A stretch of 64,000 nt of DNA from Bacteroidia bacterium (GTDB taxonomy: Bacteria; Bacteroidota; Bacteroidia; Flavobacteriales; Flavobacteriaceae): NCBI GenBank assembly GCA_030432635.1, contig JAUIMB010000006.1, positions 62,001 to 126,000 on the forward strand, read 5' to 3'. The translations under genes were made by a program, and so were the position numbers. The notes beneath the pieces are model-generated. The model saw only the letters and a program-made list of their open reading frames with translations. It did not search any database and was not told the origin of the DNA. Positions 35,338 through 44,642 of the stretch are shown piece after piece. Numbering within the stretch: the stretch's first letter is position 1; the number at the start of each line of letters is the position of its first letter.

Positions 35338-35367
35338 AAAAAGCCTTCAAATTTTTGAAGGCTTTTT
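35338..35367. terminator. Bidirectional terminator between yidC and the fasciclin gene
   Basis: AAAAAGCCTTCAA pairs with TTGAAGGCTTTTT in a 13-bp perfect stem with a 4-base loop. It is U-rich on both strands and lies between convergent genes ending at 35301 and 35391. Confidence 0.92.
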
Positions 35368-35390
35368 GCATAATAATGGATTATTAATTA

Positions 35391-36806
35391 TTAGTTCATG
35401 GTATCAGGAATTAATACGGATTCAACAGCATGAACCACACCATTAATAGCTTGAACGTCTACTAAAACAATATCGATATCAGTATTTCCAGAACCATCTG
35501 TAATTTTAGCAGGATTACCTTCATTTCCAGGTAAATTGATTGTAATCATGTCGCCTTCTAGAGTAGGAGCCATTAAGTTGTCGGTAAGGTCGCCAGCTCT
35601 AATATTTCCGTTAAGAACATGGTGTCGCAAAACACTGTTTAGTAAATCATCATCAATATCTGCAGGAGAATTCCAATCTGGATTACTATCCAATAATGCT
35701 GCAAAGGCACTATCTAATGGAGCGAAAACCGTAAAAGGACCTTCACCAGACAAGGTTGAAACCAACATAGGATCAGCTGCAGAACCATCAGCTTCTACTA
35801 ATGATGCTACTAAGCTGGTCAATCCTGGATTTGCAGAGGCATGCGTGACAATGGTTGGTAAATCAATCACGTTATCGACAATATGGATGACACCATTGGT
35901 CGCTACAATATCGGCTTGTATAACAGAAGAGGTTCCGTTAAGGGTAACTCCGCTTTCTGTATTTATGTACATACTTAAATTGTCATCGTCTACATTCATA
36001 GCTGCGGTATTAATGTACCCATTGGCTAAGCTAGATGAGATGGCAGTTGTACCAACAATCACATGATTGGATAAAATGTTGTTGATATCGTAATTGTTTG
36101 GGTTTGTGAATGCTCCGAATGCATTATTATTTGGAGCGAAAACAGTAAAGTCACCTGTAGTTGATAGTAAATTGGTGAAAGTCATGTTTCCACCATCAGT
36201 AAGTGCATCAACTAAATCAGATAACATTGGATTTGCAGTCGCATGATCTACTAGATTTGGCAAGCCGATAACAGCGTCTACAATATGTACCGTTCCGTTA
36301 GAAGCACTTATATCAGCACCTCCTGTTACAACCGATGAAACATTGTTAAAACGAACACCACTTGAGGTGTCATAGAAAATGCTTAAGTTTTCAGCTCCTG
36401 CGCCATCTGCATTGGTTCTTGTGTAACCAGACCCTAACCCAACTAATGCGGTAGATGTCAAATCACCAGAGATGACATGATTTAGTAAAACTTGGGAGAG
36501 AACCGCAGAATCAATGTCGTTTACACTGTTCCAATCGTCATTACTGTCTAATAATGCTTGAAAGGCATCATTGGTTGGTGCTAGCACAGTAAAAGGACCG
36601 TTTCCGTTCAAGAGGTCAATTAAATTACCATCCGCAGCTTGCAAGGCTGACGCCAAACTACTTAGATTTGGATTGGCACTAACGATTTCGACGATACTTA
36701 AGGGTGCAGGAACAAATGGTTCATCATCGTCATTGTTACAGGCTTGAAATGCAAGTACCAAAGAAAATATCATTAACAATTTTAAAGTTTTTGAAATAAT
36801 TTTCAT
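35391..36806 (-). CDS. Fasciclin (FAS1) triple-domain lipoprotein
   Basis: A 471-residue surface lipoprotein. The signal peptide ends LVLAFQACNNDDDEP, with the acidic residues after Cys that favour surface display. Three FAS1 domains follow (about 38-180, 180-320 and 320-471). Each carries the GPFTVLAPTNDAFQAL-type H1 segment and the NGVIHIVDNVIDLP-type H2 segment. FAS1 domains mediate cell adhesion or binding to extracellular polymer. The gene is monocistronic and divergent from the MORN protein gene, with a TATTTTTG -7 element at 36860-36867. Confidence 0.93.
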   Translation of the reverse strand: MKIISKTLKLLMIFSLVLAFQACNNDDDEPFVPAPLSIVEIVSANPNLSSLASALQAADGNLIDLLNGNGPFTVLAPTNDAFQALLDSNDDWNSVNDIDSAVLSQVLLNHVISGDLTSTALVGLGSGYTRTNADGAGAENLSIFYDTSSGVRFNNVSSVVTGGADISASNGTVHIVDAVIGLPNLVDHATANPMLSDLVDALTDGGNMTFTNLLSTTGDFTVFAPNNNAFGAFTNPNNYDINNILSNHVIVGTTAISSSLANGYINTAAMNVDDDNLSMYINTESGVTLNGTSSVIQADIVATNGVIHIVDNVIDLPTIVTHASANPGLTSLVASLVEADGSAADPMLVSTLSGEGPFTVFAPLDSAFAALLDSNPDWNSPADIDDDLLNSVLRHHVLNGNIRAGDLTDNLMAPTLEGDMITINLPGNEGNPAKITDGSGNTDIDIVLVDVQAINGVVHAVESVLIPDTMN

Positions 36807-36823
36807 TTTTTTGAGTTTTTTTG

Positions 36824-36867
36824 TTGTTCAACATGCGTTGATAAAATCAACTTGTTCAACAAAAATA
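36824..36867 (-). promoter_or_regulatory. Fasciclin promoter region with repeat-flanked hairpin
   Basis: The minus-strand -7 element TATTTTTG is at 36860-36867. The adjoining leader contains TTGTTCAAC twice (36824-36832 and 36852-36860), flanking a perfect hairpin GTTGAT-AAA-ATCAAC (36837-36851). It lies in the 83-base divergent gap to the gene at 36890. Confidence 0.45.
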
Positions 36868-36889
36868 CAAAAAGATTAAACAAAAAATA

Positions 36890-37597
36890 ATGAGGCGCTT
36901 CATTTTTATATATATTTTAACACTTACTTCTCTTAACGCTTTTGCTCAAGGTACTTATAATCAGTTTGATACCAGCGGAAATCGTCATGGGAAATGGCGT
37001 AAGTTTTTTCACAATACCAAACAATTACGGTATGAAGGACAATTTAATCATGGAAAGGAAATAGATACATTCAAATTTTACACACTCGATAAGGGTAAAA
37101 GTGTATTAAGTGCTGTCAAGATTTTCAATGCTAATGACAACAAAGCAGTTGTTACGTTTTTGTCGTCAAAAGGAAAGCTCATCAGCAAAGGTCAAATGAA
37201 AGGAAAACTCTACATAGGTGATTGGATATATTACCATAACAAGAGCGATGCTGTCATGTCGAAAGAGCATTATAATGATCAAGGTCAATTGGATGGTGAA
37301 AAATTGGTCTACTATCCTAATGGAACAACAGCAGAAAATTCAATATACGTCAATGGTAAGTTAAATGGATCCTCATTTTGGTATGCTGAAAATGGAAAAG
37401 TCCTGAAGCATTTTAACTATGAAAATGATGAACTCCATGGGATTTCAAAATACTATGATGCAGAAGGAAACCTGAAAGCAGAAGGTGCTTATAGAAGAGG
37501 GCTCAAGCATGGTGTCTGGAACTATTATGAAAACGGAAAACTTGTAAAAACGAAAGATCATACCAAGCGAAGCCAAAACCCAAAGCGCAAACAATAA
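36890..37597 (+). CDS. MORN-repeat (YwqK-like) secreted protein
   Basis: A 235-residue protein with a signal peptide (about 1-20, SLNAFAQG). At least six MORN-type repeats follow, of the form G(K/R)W..Y..... (for example GNRHGKWRKFFHN, GDWIYYHN, GVWNYYENGKLVK). These are often annotated as 'toxin-antitoxin system YwqK family antitoxin', which here only reflects the repeat family; no toxin gene is adjacent. The basic tail (KRSQNPKRKQ) is unusual for an exported protein. It is monocistronic, with a terminator at 37692. Confidence 0.82.
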   Translation: MRRFIFIYILTLTSLNAFAQGTYNQFDTSGNRHGKWRKFFHNTKQLRYEGQFNHGKEIDTFKFYTLDKGKSVLSAVKIFNANDNKAVVTFLSSKGKLISKGQMKGKLYIGDWIYYHNKSDAVMSKEHYNDQGQLDGEKLVYYPNGTTAENSIYVNGKLNGSSFWYAENGKVLKHFNYENDELHGISKYYDAEGNLKAEGAYRRGLKHGVWNYYENGKLVKTKDHTKRSQNPKRKQ

Positions 37598-37599
37598 AC

Positions 37600-37648
37600 G
37601 TCGTTAAAATAGTGCATTTTATGTAAGATTTTTTTATCTTTTAACGAC
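37600..37648. repeat. Nested hairpin after the MORN gene
   Basis: GTCGTTAAAA at 37600-37609 pairs with TTTTAACGAC at 37639-37648 over 10 bp. An inner stem AAGAT/ATCTT lies at 37625-37640. It begins 2 bases after the stop codon and precedes a conventional terminator at 37692. Confidence 0.45.
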
Positions 37649-37691
37649 TTGCATCATGAACTATACAGGTAGTTTTACTGTCGTTATTATT

Positions 37692-37719
37692 AAGATTTAT
37701 TAAAAATCTTCTTTTTTTT
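37692..37719 (+). terminator. Terminator for the MORN gene
   Basis: AAGATTT pairs with AAATCTT around a 5-base loop, followed by C and eight T. It overlaps by two bases the stop end of the convergent DUF6090 gene. Confidence 0.75.
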
Positions 37720-38521
37720 AATCAAGGTTGATTTCTTCTAATAGAACAATAATGTCATTGAGTTGCTTTTGTACTGGTTTTAAATCATTAATCTTACCTA
37801 TCTCATTGCCTATAAGATAGCGTAAATCTTTTTTTAAACTCTCGTCCTTACGTAACTCTTCAACAACAGATTTGGCCATTTTAAAATCGAGTTCAATATG
37901 ACACTCTTTAGGTAAACTTATGAGATAACTATAACCGTTTTTTAAGTAAATATCTCCACAATTCAAACGTATCTGTGTCTGAATTTCATCAGGCATTTTG
38001 CCTCTCAAATTCTCTCTATATTTATTTTCAAGAATGAATACTCCTGATTCAGACCATTCAGTACCATAATACCTAATCAATGCGGTTTTTAAACTGTCAT
38101 TTTGGATTAGATTAATTTGACCAGAAGCAATTAACTCCTTAAACGTTGATGATGCTGAATATGAATCTGCTAATTGACTTGCCTGATACATATCAATGAG
38201 ATGTTCAATAGGATTGATTTCAACATTGATAGAATTTTCGAAAACAGCTATGGCTTTTTTAGCGTGAAAATAGACTTGCTTAGAATAATTAATAGTCGCG
38301 TCAATAATTAGTTTTTCCTCCCTGACATCATCTAAAAGTCGTTTATAGTATAGGGATTCTAAATCTTCATTAATACGATTTTGATTCATGTTGTTAATCT
38401 GCAAAGCAATCAAAATTCCAATAACTACAAGAATTATTTCACCGATTGCATATGTAACGTACTTTCTGGTTTTTCCTTCCGAAAGCAAGTTTTGTCTAAT
38501 TTTTCTAAAGAATTTGAGCAT
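37718..38521 (-). CDS. DUF6090 family membrane-anchored protein
   Basis: A 267-residue protein of the DUF6090 family, abundant in Flavobacteriia. The conserved start has MLKFFRKIRQNLLSEGKTRK, then YAIGEIILVVIGILIALQINN, which gives one membrane helix at about 24-43. The remainder is a helical, charged extracytoplasmic domain with ELIASGQINLI and LIRYYG segments. Function is unknown. Family members often occur in multiple copies; only one is present here. It stands between convergent MORN and divergent mnmA genes. Confidence 0.88.
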   Translation of the reverse strand: MLKFFRKIRQNLLSEGKTRKYVTYAIGEIILVVIGILIALQINNMNQNRINEDLESLYYKRLLDDVREEKLIIDATINYSKQVYFHAKKAIAVFENSINVEINPIEHLIDMYQASQLADSYSASSTFKELIASGQINLIQNDSLKTALIRYYGTEWSESGVFILENKYRENLRGKMPDEIQTQIRLNCGDIYLKNGYSYLISLPKECHIELDFKMAKSVVEELRKDESLKKDLRYLIGNEIGKINDLKPVQKQLNDIIVLLEEINLD

Positions 38522-38614
38522 CAGAGTTTGGTTTTCCTAAAGATATGATTTTTAATCGATTGAAGTTCCGAAATAATGAGAGGTAGCCTAGTTTATTTCA
38601 ACTTTAAAAATCCG

Positions 38615-38622
38615 TAAATTTG
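38615..38622 (+). promoter_or_regulatory. -7 element (TAAATTTG) for mnmA
   Basis: A full TAnnTTTG match ending 4 bases before the ATG at 38627, predicting an almost leaderless transcript. Confidence 0.6.
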
Positions 38623-38626
38623 CAGC

Positions 38627-39814
38627 ATGAAAAGAGTAATTGTTGGACTTTCAGGTGGAGTAGACTCTAGCGTTGCTGCTTATCTTTTAAAGCAGCAAGG
38701 ATATGAGGTAATTGGTCTGTTTATGAAAAACTGGCACGATGATTCTGTGACCATCTCTGATGAATGTCCTTGGCTAGATGATAGCAATGATGCCATGTTG
38801 GTTGCCAATAAATTAGGCATACCATTCCAAACCATCGATTTGAGCGAGCAATATAAAGCACGTATTGTTGACTACATGTTTGATGAATATCAAAAAGGAC
38901 GAACACCAAATCCAGATGTGCTTTGCAATCGCGAAATCAAGTTTGATGTGTTTATGAAAATCGCTCTTGATTTGGGAGCCGATTTTGTGGCAACGGGACA
39001 TTATTGCAGAAAGTCATCTTTTGAAAAGCATGGAGACACCATATATCAGCTATTGGCTGGAGTCGATAAAAATAAGGACCAGTCTTATTTTTTATGTCAG
39101 CTGTCCCAAGAGCAGTTATCCAAGGCTTTGTTTCCCATAGGTGAATTAACTAAGCCAGAAGTTAGGGAAATTGCCACACAATTGGATTTGGTAACAGCCG
39201 ATAAGAAGGATTCACAAGGGTTGTGCTTTATAGGAAAAGTACGTTTGCCCGAATTTCTTCAACAGAAACTAAAACCCAAAGAAGGTCATATCGTTGAAAT
39301 TAAAAAAGATAAAGCGCTATATACTTCTGAAACACCTCATTTTGATTCCAAGGAAAAGGAATTACAGTTTTTGACCAAAAAAATCGATTATGATGTTAAT
39401 GATGGTAAAATTGTTGGCACCCATCAAGGAGCACACTATTTTACCAAGGGTCAGCGAAAGGGCTTGGCAGTTGGTGGTACCGTAGAGCCTCTGTTTGTTA
39501 TTGAGACTGATGTTGAGGAAAATATCATTTATACTGGTCAAGGAAAACAGCATCCAGGTTTGTTAAAAAAAGCCTTGTTTGTAAATGCTGATGAACTGCA
39601 TTGGGTTCGCGAGGATTTGGCTCTGGAAAATAGCCAAACCATGGAAGTCAAAGCACGTATAAGATATCGTCAACCTTTGGAAAACGCAACATTGTTTAAA
39701 GTTGATGATGGACTTTATGTTGAATTCGAAAATTTACAATCTGCAATAACCGAAGGTCAATTTGTAGCTTGGTATCTCAATGACGAATTGGTAGGTTCGG
39801 GAGTTATTTCTTAA
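38627..39814 (+). CDS. mnmA: tRNA-specific 2-thiouridylase MnmA
   Basis: A 395-residue enzyme that thiolates U34 in tRNAs for Lys, Glu and Gln. The PP-loop is [14 protein letters not shown] (about 7-20). Catalytic cysteines are C100 ([11 protein letters not shown]) and C200 (SQGLCFIG). The central and C-terminal domains carry the typical [11 protein letters not shown] segment. The [10 protein letters not shown] insertion near residue 47 is common in Bacteroidota MnmA. It has its own promoter. Confidence 0.97.
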   Translation: MKRVIVGLSGGVDSSVAAYLLKQQGYEVIGLFMKNWHDDSVTISDECPWLDDSNDAMLVANKLGIPFQTIDLSEQYKARIVDYMFDEYQKGRTPNPDVLCNREIKFDVFMKIALDLGADFVATGHYCRKSSFEKHGDTIYQLLAGVDKNKDQSYFLCQLSQEQLSKALFPIGELTKPEVREIATQLDLVTADKKDSQGLCFIGKVRLPEFLQQKLKPKEGHIVEIKKDKALYTSETPHFDSKEKELQFLTKKIDYDVNDGKIVGTHQGAHYFTKGQRKGLAVGGTVEPLFVIETDVEENIIYTGQGKQHPGLLKKALFVNADELHWVREDLALENSQTMEVKARIRYRQPLENATLFKVDDGLYVEFENLQSAITEGQFVAWYLNDELVGSGVIS

Positions 39815-39895
39815 CTTGCACTAAAGCGAAATTAGCAATCTGTTCTTTTAGCCGTTATAGTAGATATAAGAATAGGTCACACTTATTTTATTGCC

Positions 39896-41503
39896 ATGAA
39901 AAATATCCTACTGATTGTCATTCTGTTTTTTGGTGTTAATGGTATTGCCCAACAAGATGCTTGGGTTTACTTTAATGCCAAGGATAATGTACAAGCATCA
40001 CTAGACAATCCAATCTCAATCTTAAGCCAGCAAGCCATAGACAGAAAAAATACTCATGGAGTGAGCATTGATGAACGTGATGTTCCTGTTAATGAAACTT
40101 TCATTGCATTGCTGAAAGCTCCCGAAACAGGCATAACCGTTTTTGCGAAGTCGAAGTGGTTCAATGCTGTTTATGTGCGTGGTAGTGAGGAGGCGATTAA
40201 TGCACTTGTCAATAATTTTGATTTTGTGGAATCGGTTGAATTTGCTGACCAATCCTTAAATTCTAATTCTAGAATTAGTGTTGAGAATGATAAATTTTCT
40301 GTTGAAGATACAAACGTAACCTTTACATATGGCTCCACCCAAGAACAAATAGAACAGATTGGTGTGAATTTTTTACATCTTGATGATTTTACAGGTGAAG
40401 GTATTGTTGTGGCAGTTATGGATTCAGGGTTTCCAAATGTAGATACTATGGATGCATTTCAGCGTTTACGGGATAATGGTGATTTATTGGGTGGATACGA
40501 TTTTGTAGATCGCAATACTAATGTTCATGCGTTTACAGGAAATGATCATGGGACCAAAGTATTAAGTACCATGGCAGGTTTTGTGCAAGATCAATATGTG
40601 GGAACTGCTCCAGATGCTTCGTATTATTTGTTCAGAACTGAAGATGTATCGAGTGAAACACCAGTTGAGGAAGCCTATTGGGTTGAAGCTGCTGAGCGCG
40701 CAGATAGTTTAGGTGTACATATCATAAATACGTCTTTGGGTTACAAAGCGTATGACAATCCTAATTACAGCCATAGTAATGAAGATTTGAATGGAAATTC
40801 CACGTTTATAACCAAAGGTGCCAATATTGCGAATGAGAAAGGGATTTTGGTAGTTACTTCGGCAGGAAATTCTGGAGCTTCGGGAGTTGGTGCGCCAGCC
40901 GATGGTGTTGGTGTGTTAAGTATTGGTGCTGTGGATGTCGATGGTAATTATGCTGGTTTTAGTTCCCAAGGAAGTGCTTTTCAGCCAACCCAAAAACCAG
41001 ATGTTTCAGCTCGTGGCGCAGCCGCTGTAGTGATTAATGATCAAAATGTAATCGTCAACAATAATGGTACGTCATTTAGTTCGCCTATAATGGCTGGTGG
41101 TATCGCTGCTTTATGGCAAGCAAGACCAGATGCCACCAATAACGAAATTATGCAATATGTTAGGATGTCGGCATCACAATATGATAATCCTGATTATTTC
41201 CTAGGTTACGGTATTCCCAATCTTCAAATGGCTTTGGACGAACTCTTATCTGTAGAATCGAATCATATAGTTGGGCTGGAGGTGTTTCCAAATCCAGCTT
41301 CTGAATTCATTTATATACAGTTGCCACATGGCTACAATAACATCAGTGTTAAGATGTATGATATGTTGGGCAAGCTTATTTTGGAACAACACCTAGACAC
41401 ATCCTCGAATCGTGTTGATGTATCGAGCATGTCTAAAGGCATGTATTTGCTTTCCATTCAATCTACTGATTTATCTAAAACCCTTAAACTTATAAAATCC
41501 TAA
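39896..41503 (+). CDS. Subtilisin-like (S8) serine protease with T9SS sorting domain
   Basis: A 535-residue secreted protease. The signal peptide (about 1-18, ending GIAQQ) precedes a propeptide-like region to about 150. The catalytic domain has D176 (VAVMDSGFP), H218 (GNDHGTKV) and S393 (NGTSFSSPIMAGG). The T9SS sorting domain (about 455-535) contains VFPNPASEFIYIQ, MYDMLGKLILE and SKGMYLLSI, ending in LKLIKS. It should be secreted and cell-attached. The oxidoreductase gene starts immediately after its stop codon with no gap, which suggests a common transcript, an odd functional pairing. Confidence 0.93.
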   Translation: MKNILLIVILFFGVNGIAQQDAWVYFNAKDNVQASLDNPISILSQQAIDRKNTHGVSIDERDVPVNETFIALLKAPETGITVFAKSKWFNAVYVRGSEEAINALVNNFDFVESVEFADQSLNSNSRISVENDKFSVEDTNVTFTYGSTQEQIEQIGVNFLHLDDFTGEGIVVAVMDSGFPNVDTMDAFQRLRDNGDLLGGYDFVDRNTNVHAFTGNDHGTKVLSTMAGFVQDQYVGTAPDASYYLFRTEDVSSETPVEEAYWVEAAERADSLGVHIINTSLGYKAYDNPNYSHSNEDLNGNSTFITKGANIANEKGILVVTSAGNSGASGVGAPADGVGVLSIGAVDVDGNYAGFSSQGSAFQPTQKPDVSARGAAAVVINDQNVIVNNNGTSFSSPIMAGGIAALWQARPDATNNEIMQYVRMSASQYDNPDYFLGYGIPNLQMALDELLSVESNHIVGLEVFPNPASEFIYIQLPHGYNNISVKMYDMLGKLILEQHLDTSSNRVDVSSMSKGMYLLSIQSTDLSKTLKLIKS

Positions 41504-42451
41504 ATGGCGAATAAAATCACAGAACTCTTCGGTATAAAATACCCAATTATTCAGGCAGGAATGGTTTGGAACAGTGGTTGGAGATTGGCTTCAGCAGCAA
41601 GTAACGCTGGAGCTTTGGGCTTAATTGGTGCAGGTTCAATGTATCCTGATGTACTTCGGGAGCATATTCAAAAATGTAAGACTGCCACAGATAAGCCCTT
41701 TGGCGTTAATGTACCTATGCTCTATCCAAACATAAAGGAGATAATGGAGATTATCGCAGAAGAAGGTGTCAAGATCGTATTTACGTCTGCAGGAAATCCT
41801 AAAACATGGACGACATGGTTGAAGGAAAGAGGCATTACAGTAGTTCATGTGGTCAGTAGTGTCAAGTTTGCACTTAAGGCTCAAGATGCAGGTGTGGATG
41901 CTGTCGTTGCTGAAGGATTTGAGGCTGGTGGACATAATGGTCGCGAAGAAACGACAACGCTCACCTTGATTCCTATGGTAAAGGAACAATTACAGGTACC
42001 ACTGATTGCAGCTGGAGGAATTGCAACAGGCAAGGCCATGTTGGCTGTCATGATTTTAGGAGCAGATGCTGTTCAGGTGGGTAGTCGGTTTGTGGCAAGT
42101 GAAGAATCATCGGCACATCAAGCCTTTAAACAGGCTGTTATCGATGCCAAGGAAGGTGATACGCAACTGACTCTCAAGGAACTTGCTCCAGTGCGCCTGA
42201 TCAAGAACAAGTTTTTTAATGAAGTTCAGGAACTATATAAAACTGGACCGTCGGTTGAGGATTTGAAAACTTTGCTCGGAAGGGCAAGAGCAAAGCGAGG
42301 CATGTTTGAAGGTGATTTGGAGGATGGCGAACTGGAAATCGGACAAATTTCCGGATTGATTCATGATGTCAAGCCAACAGCTCAGATTATAGAAGATATG
42401 ATCTCCGAATTTAATGATGCCAAGGCCCAAATTCAGCACATTTCAGTTTAA
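41504..42451 (+). CDS. Nitronate monooxygenase / FabK-like flavoprotein
   Basis: A 315-residue FMN-dependent TIM-barrel enzyme of the 2-nitropropane dioxygenase family. Typical segments are GIKYPIIQAGMVWNSG at the N-terminus, GFEAGGHNG (about 141-149), VPLIAAGGIATG and GADAVQVGSRFVASEES. Members oxidise nitronates or act as enoyl-ACP reductase II (FabK); the sequence alone does not settle which. The ATG directly follows the subtilase stop codon. It is cytoplasmic. Confidence 0.9.
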   Translation: MANKITELFGIKYPIIQAGMVWNSGWRLASAASNAGALGLIGAGSMYPDVLREHIQKCKTATDKPFGVNVPMLYPNIKEIMEIIAEEGVKIVFTSAGNPKTWTTWLKERGITVVHVVSSVKFALKAQDAGVDAVVAEGFEAGGHNGREETTTLTLIPMVKEQLQVPLIAAGGIATGKAMLAVMILGADAVQVGSRFVASEESSAHQAFKQAVIDAKEGDTQLTLKELAPVRLIKNKFFNEVQELYKTGPSVEDLKTLLGRARAKRGMFEGDLEDGELEIGQISGLIHDVKPTAQIIEDMISEFNDAKAQIQHISV

Positions 42452-42492
42452 AAAATATTAATAGTAATAGCCCTTTATCTTAATTTTAGCCT

Positions 42493-43587
42493 ATGGTTAA
42501 ACCTTGCAATGTTTTAATTCCAGATGGAGATAGCACTTGGGCTTTATCAGTGATACAATGCCTATCACAGGTTGATTGTTATCGATTGTTTGTCTTATCC
42601 AACAAAAAGCGAACACCAACCAAATATTCACGATATGTATCGTATTACAACTATTATGAACGACCAGATGACCACACTTGGCTGGACATTATCAATTCGG
42701 AAATAGAAGCGAATCACATCTCAGTAGTTGTTCCTATTGCAGAACATGAGATAGCCTTTTTTATAAAGTTTCAACATCTAATTTCTAAAACTGCCAAAGT
42801 CACGGATTTACCAGATTTAGAGGCGTTTGAAATCGCGATTCATAAGAATCGTTTAGGAGCGTTTTGCAAATCCCATGATATACCGCATCCAAGGTCGTTT
42901 TATATCACTTCAGAATCTGAACGATTGGACACCTTGTTGAAGGTGCACTTTCCAGTATTGATCAAACCGCTTCATGAAAAAGGTGGTGATGGGATTAAAA
43001 GGATTGATGCTAAAAGCGAATTTCCCACTCAGTTTAATGAACCATTGTTTGTCCAAGAATACATAGAAGGTTATGATATTGATTGTAGTGTCTTGTGCTT
43101 AAATGGCGAGGTTTTGGTCCATACCATTCAAAAAGGTAATTTGCCAGGAAGTACGACCTATGCACCACAGTTGGGTTTTGATTTTCTTAATGATGAGATC
43201 TTGTTATGCATTGTAAGGGACGTAATGTCTAAACTCAATTGGTCTGGTGTAGCGCATTTGGACTTACGCTATGATAGTATCGCAAAAAATTATAAACTCA
43301 TTGAAATCAATGCTCGTTTTTGGGGAAGTGTACAAGCTTCAAAAGCTGCTGGAATAAATTTTCCATACATATTGATTCAGCAAACATTAGGAGCACCTAT
43401 TGATGACCAAATCTACAAACCAACGAGCTACATGCGTTTAAAAGGTGTGATTTTGACCCTCAAAAAGCAGCCGACATTTATTTTTAAACGACACTATCTA
43501 CTTAATAATACAGAAGTCAAAACCTTTCTTCGAGATCCAAAGCCTACGTTTTACAGATTCAAGGAATGGTTAATGCGAAGTTTTTAA
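42493..43587 (+). CDS. ATP-grasp domain protein
   Basis: A 364-residue enzyme of the ATP-grasp superfamily, of the carbamoyl-phosphate-synthase-like or carboxylate-amine ligase type. A Rossmann-like N-terminal part (about 1-105) contains VLIPDGDSTWALSVIQCL. The ATP-grasp core (about 110-300) has FPVLIKPLHEKGGDGI, FVQEYIEGYDIDCSVL and FKLIEINARFWGS-type metal-binding residues (KLIEINARFWGS). It should join a carboxylate to an amine or thiol using ATP; substrates are unknown. It starts 41 bases after the NMO-like gene. Confidence 0.85.
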   Translation: MVKPCNVLIPDGDSTWALSVIQCLSQVDCYRLFVLSNKKRTPTKYSRYVSYYNYYERPDDHTWLDIINSEIEANHISVVVPIAEHEIAFFIKFQHLISKTAKVTDLPDLEAFEIAIHKNRLGAFCKSHDIPHPRSFYITSESERLDTLLKVHFPVLIKPLHEKGGDGIKRIDAKSEFPTQFNEPLFVQEYIEGYDIDCSVLCLNGEVLVHTIQKGNLPGSTTYAPQLGFDFLNDEILLCIVRDVMSKLNWSGVAHLDLRYDSIAKNYKLIEINARFWGSVQASKAAGINFPYILIQQTLGAPIDDQIYKPTSYMRLKGVILTLKKQPTFIFKRHYLLNNTEVKTFLRDPKPTFYRFKEWLMRSF

Positions 43588-43631
43588 ACGCTACTAAGGA
43601 TGTATAACATTAACAGGTAACTACAACAACA

Positions 43632-44279
43632 ATGAACACTGAAGTAAGAGCCTATTTTGATAAACTTAAAACTTGGAAACCTGAATTGGAAATGCTTCGT
43701 GAGTTGATCTTGGAATGCGGATTGAAAGAAGACTATAAATGGCGAAACCCTTGCTACACGCACCAAGGAAAGAATATAGTCTTGATCGGCAGTTCGAAGG
43801 CGTACTTCTCATTAAGTTTTTTTAAGGGAGCACTCTTGAAAGACCAAAAGAAAATTCTTCAAAAAATTGGACAAAATACGCGTTCGGCAAAATATATTTC
43901 TTTTACATCGAAAGCTGAAGTCATTGCAAAAGCAGATGACATTAAGGATTATATCAACGAGGCTATAGAGGTTGAAAGAAAAGGACTGAAAGTTGATTAT
44001 ACAAAAGGCCAAGAACCTGAATTTCCGAAGGAATTATTGGATAAGTTTAAAGCAGATCCTGAATTTAAAATTGCATTCAATAGTTTGACTAGAGGACGGC
44101 AAAGAGGATATATTTTGCACTTTTCCAGTGCAAAGCAGTCTAAAACACGAACGTCTCGAATCGAAAAATATGAAAATCGAATATTTAATGGAAAGGGAAT
44201 GCTGGATTGCGTTTGCGGACTTTCAAATAGAATGCCTAACTGTGATGGCTCACATAAACAATTAGGAGGCGTTGAGTAA
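43632..44279 (+). CDS. DUF1801 (YdeI-like) protein ending in a CDGSH iron-sulfur motif
   Basis: A 215-residue cytoplasmic protein. The N-terminal part (about 1-120) is a YdhG/YdeI-like DUF1801 domain (LKTWKPELEMLRELI, YKWRNPCYTHQGKNIVLIG). An OmdA-type segment (LTRGRQRGYILHF) follows. The C-terminus has C193, C195, C204 and H208 in CVCGLSNRMPNCDGSH, the full 2Fe-2S ligand pattern of CDGSH/mitoNEET proteins (C-X-C-X2-S-X3-P-X-C-D-G-S-H). The two-part arrangement suggests a redox- or iron-dependent member of an uncharacterised family. A terminator follows at 44333. Confidence 0.85.
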   Translation: MNTEVRAYFDKLKTWKPELEMLRELILECGLKEDYKWRNPCYTHQGKNIVLIGSSKAYFSLSFFKGALLKDQKKILQKIGQNTRSAKYISFTSKAEVIAKADDIKDYINEAIEVERKGLKVDYTKGQEPEFPKELLDKFKADPEFKIAFNSLTRGRQRGYILHFSSAKQSKTRTSRIEKYENRIFNGKGMLDCVCGLSNRMPNCDGSHKQLGGVE

Positions 44280-44332
44280 AAAATTGTAAAACCTCACTTT
44301 CCAAAAAAAAGTGACTAGCGGACTGAAAAGAC

Positions 44333-44358
44333 AAAAAGAGGAATAAATTCCCCTTTTT
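44333..44358 (+). terminator. Terminator after the DUF1801-CDGSH gene
   Basis: AAAAAGAGGAAT pairs with ATTCCCCTTTTT (one A-C mismatch), 2-base loop. The 363-base gap 44280-44642 otherwise holds only AT-rich sequence and the MATE promoter; I see no gene in it. Confidence 0.65.
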
Positions 44359-44613
44359 GCTTGAAACGTTTTTTAACAATAAACTTTTAAATCCCTCTAA
44401 AATAACAGCTAAAAAAGTTTCTACCCCAAATACCTAACCTACTACAATAAGATATTTGATAGTGATAAAAGTAAGGGTTTTCGACTAATCTCACTAAGGA
44501 TTTATATATCAACTTATTAACAATTTGTGTTTAGATCTTTTTTGGCGAATACATACTAAAAATCAAGTTTTTCAAAATTATAAGGATTTAAACTTTAGCC
44601 AATGTAAATACAT

Positions 44614-44621
44614 TAACTTTG
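44614..44621 (+). promoter_or_regulatory. -7 element (TAACTTTG) for the MATE operon
   Basis: A TAnnTTTG match ending 21 bases before the TTG at 44643. It supports that TTG as the true start of the transporter. Confidence 0.6.
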
Positions 44622-44642
44622 GCGTTTTGAAAAAATAAGCAC

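Noticed and set aside
35536-36066. 176-residue open frame opposite the fasciclin gene
   Set aside because: Lies entirely within FAS1 domains on the other strand and has no start context or domain of its own.
36890-37597. Antitoxin function of the YwqK-like protein
   Set aside because: The label reflects MORN repeats only; a signal peptide is present and no toxin gene is adjacent.
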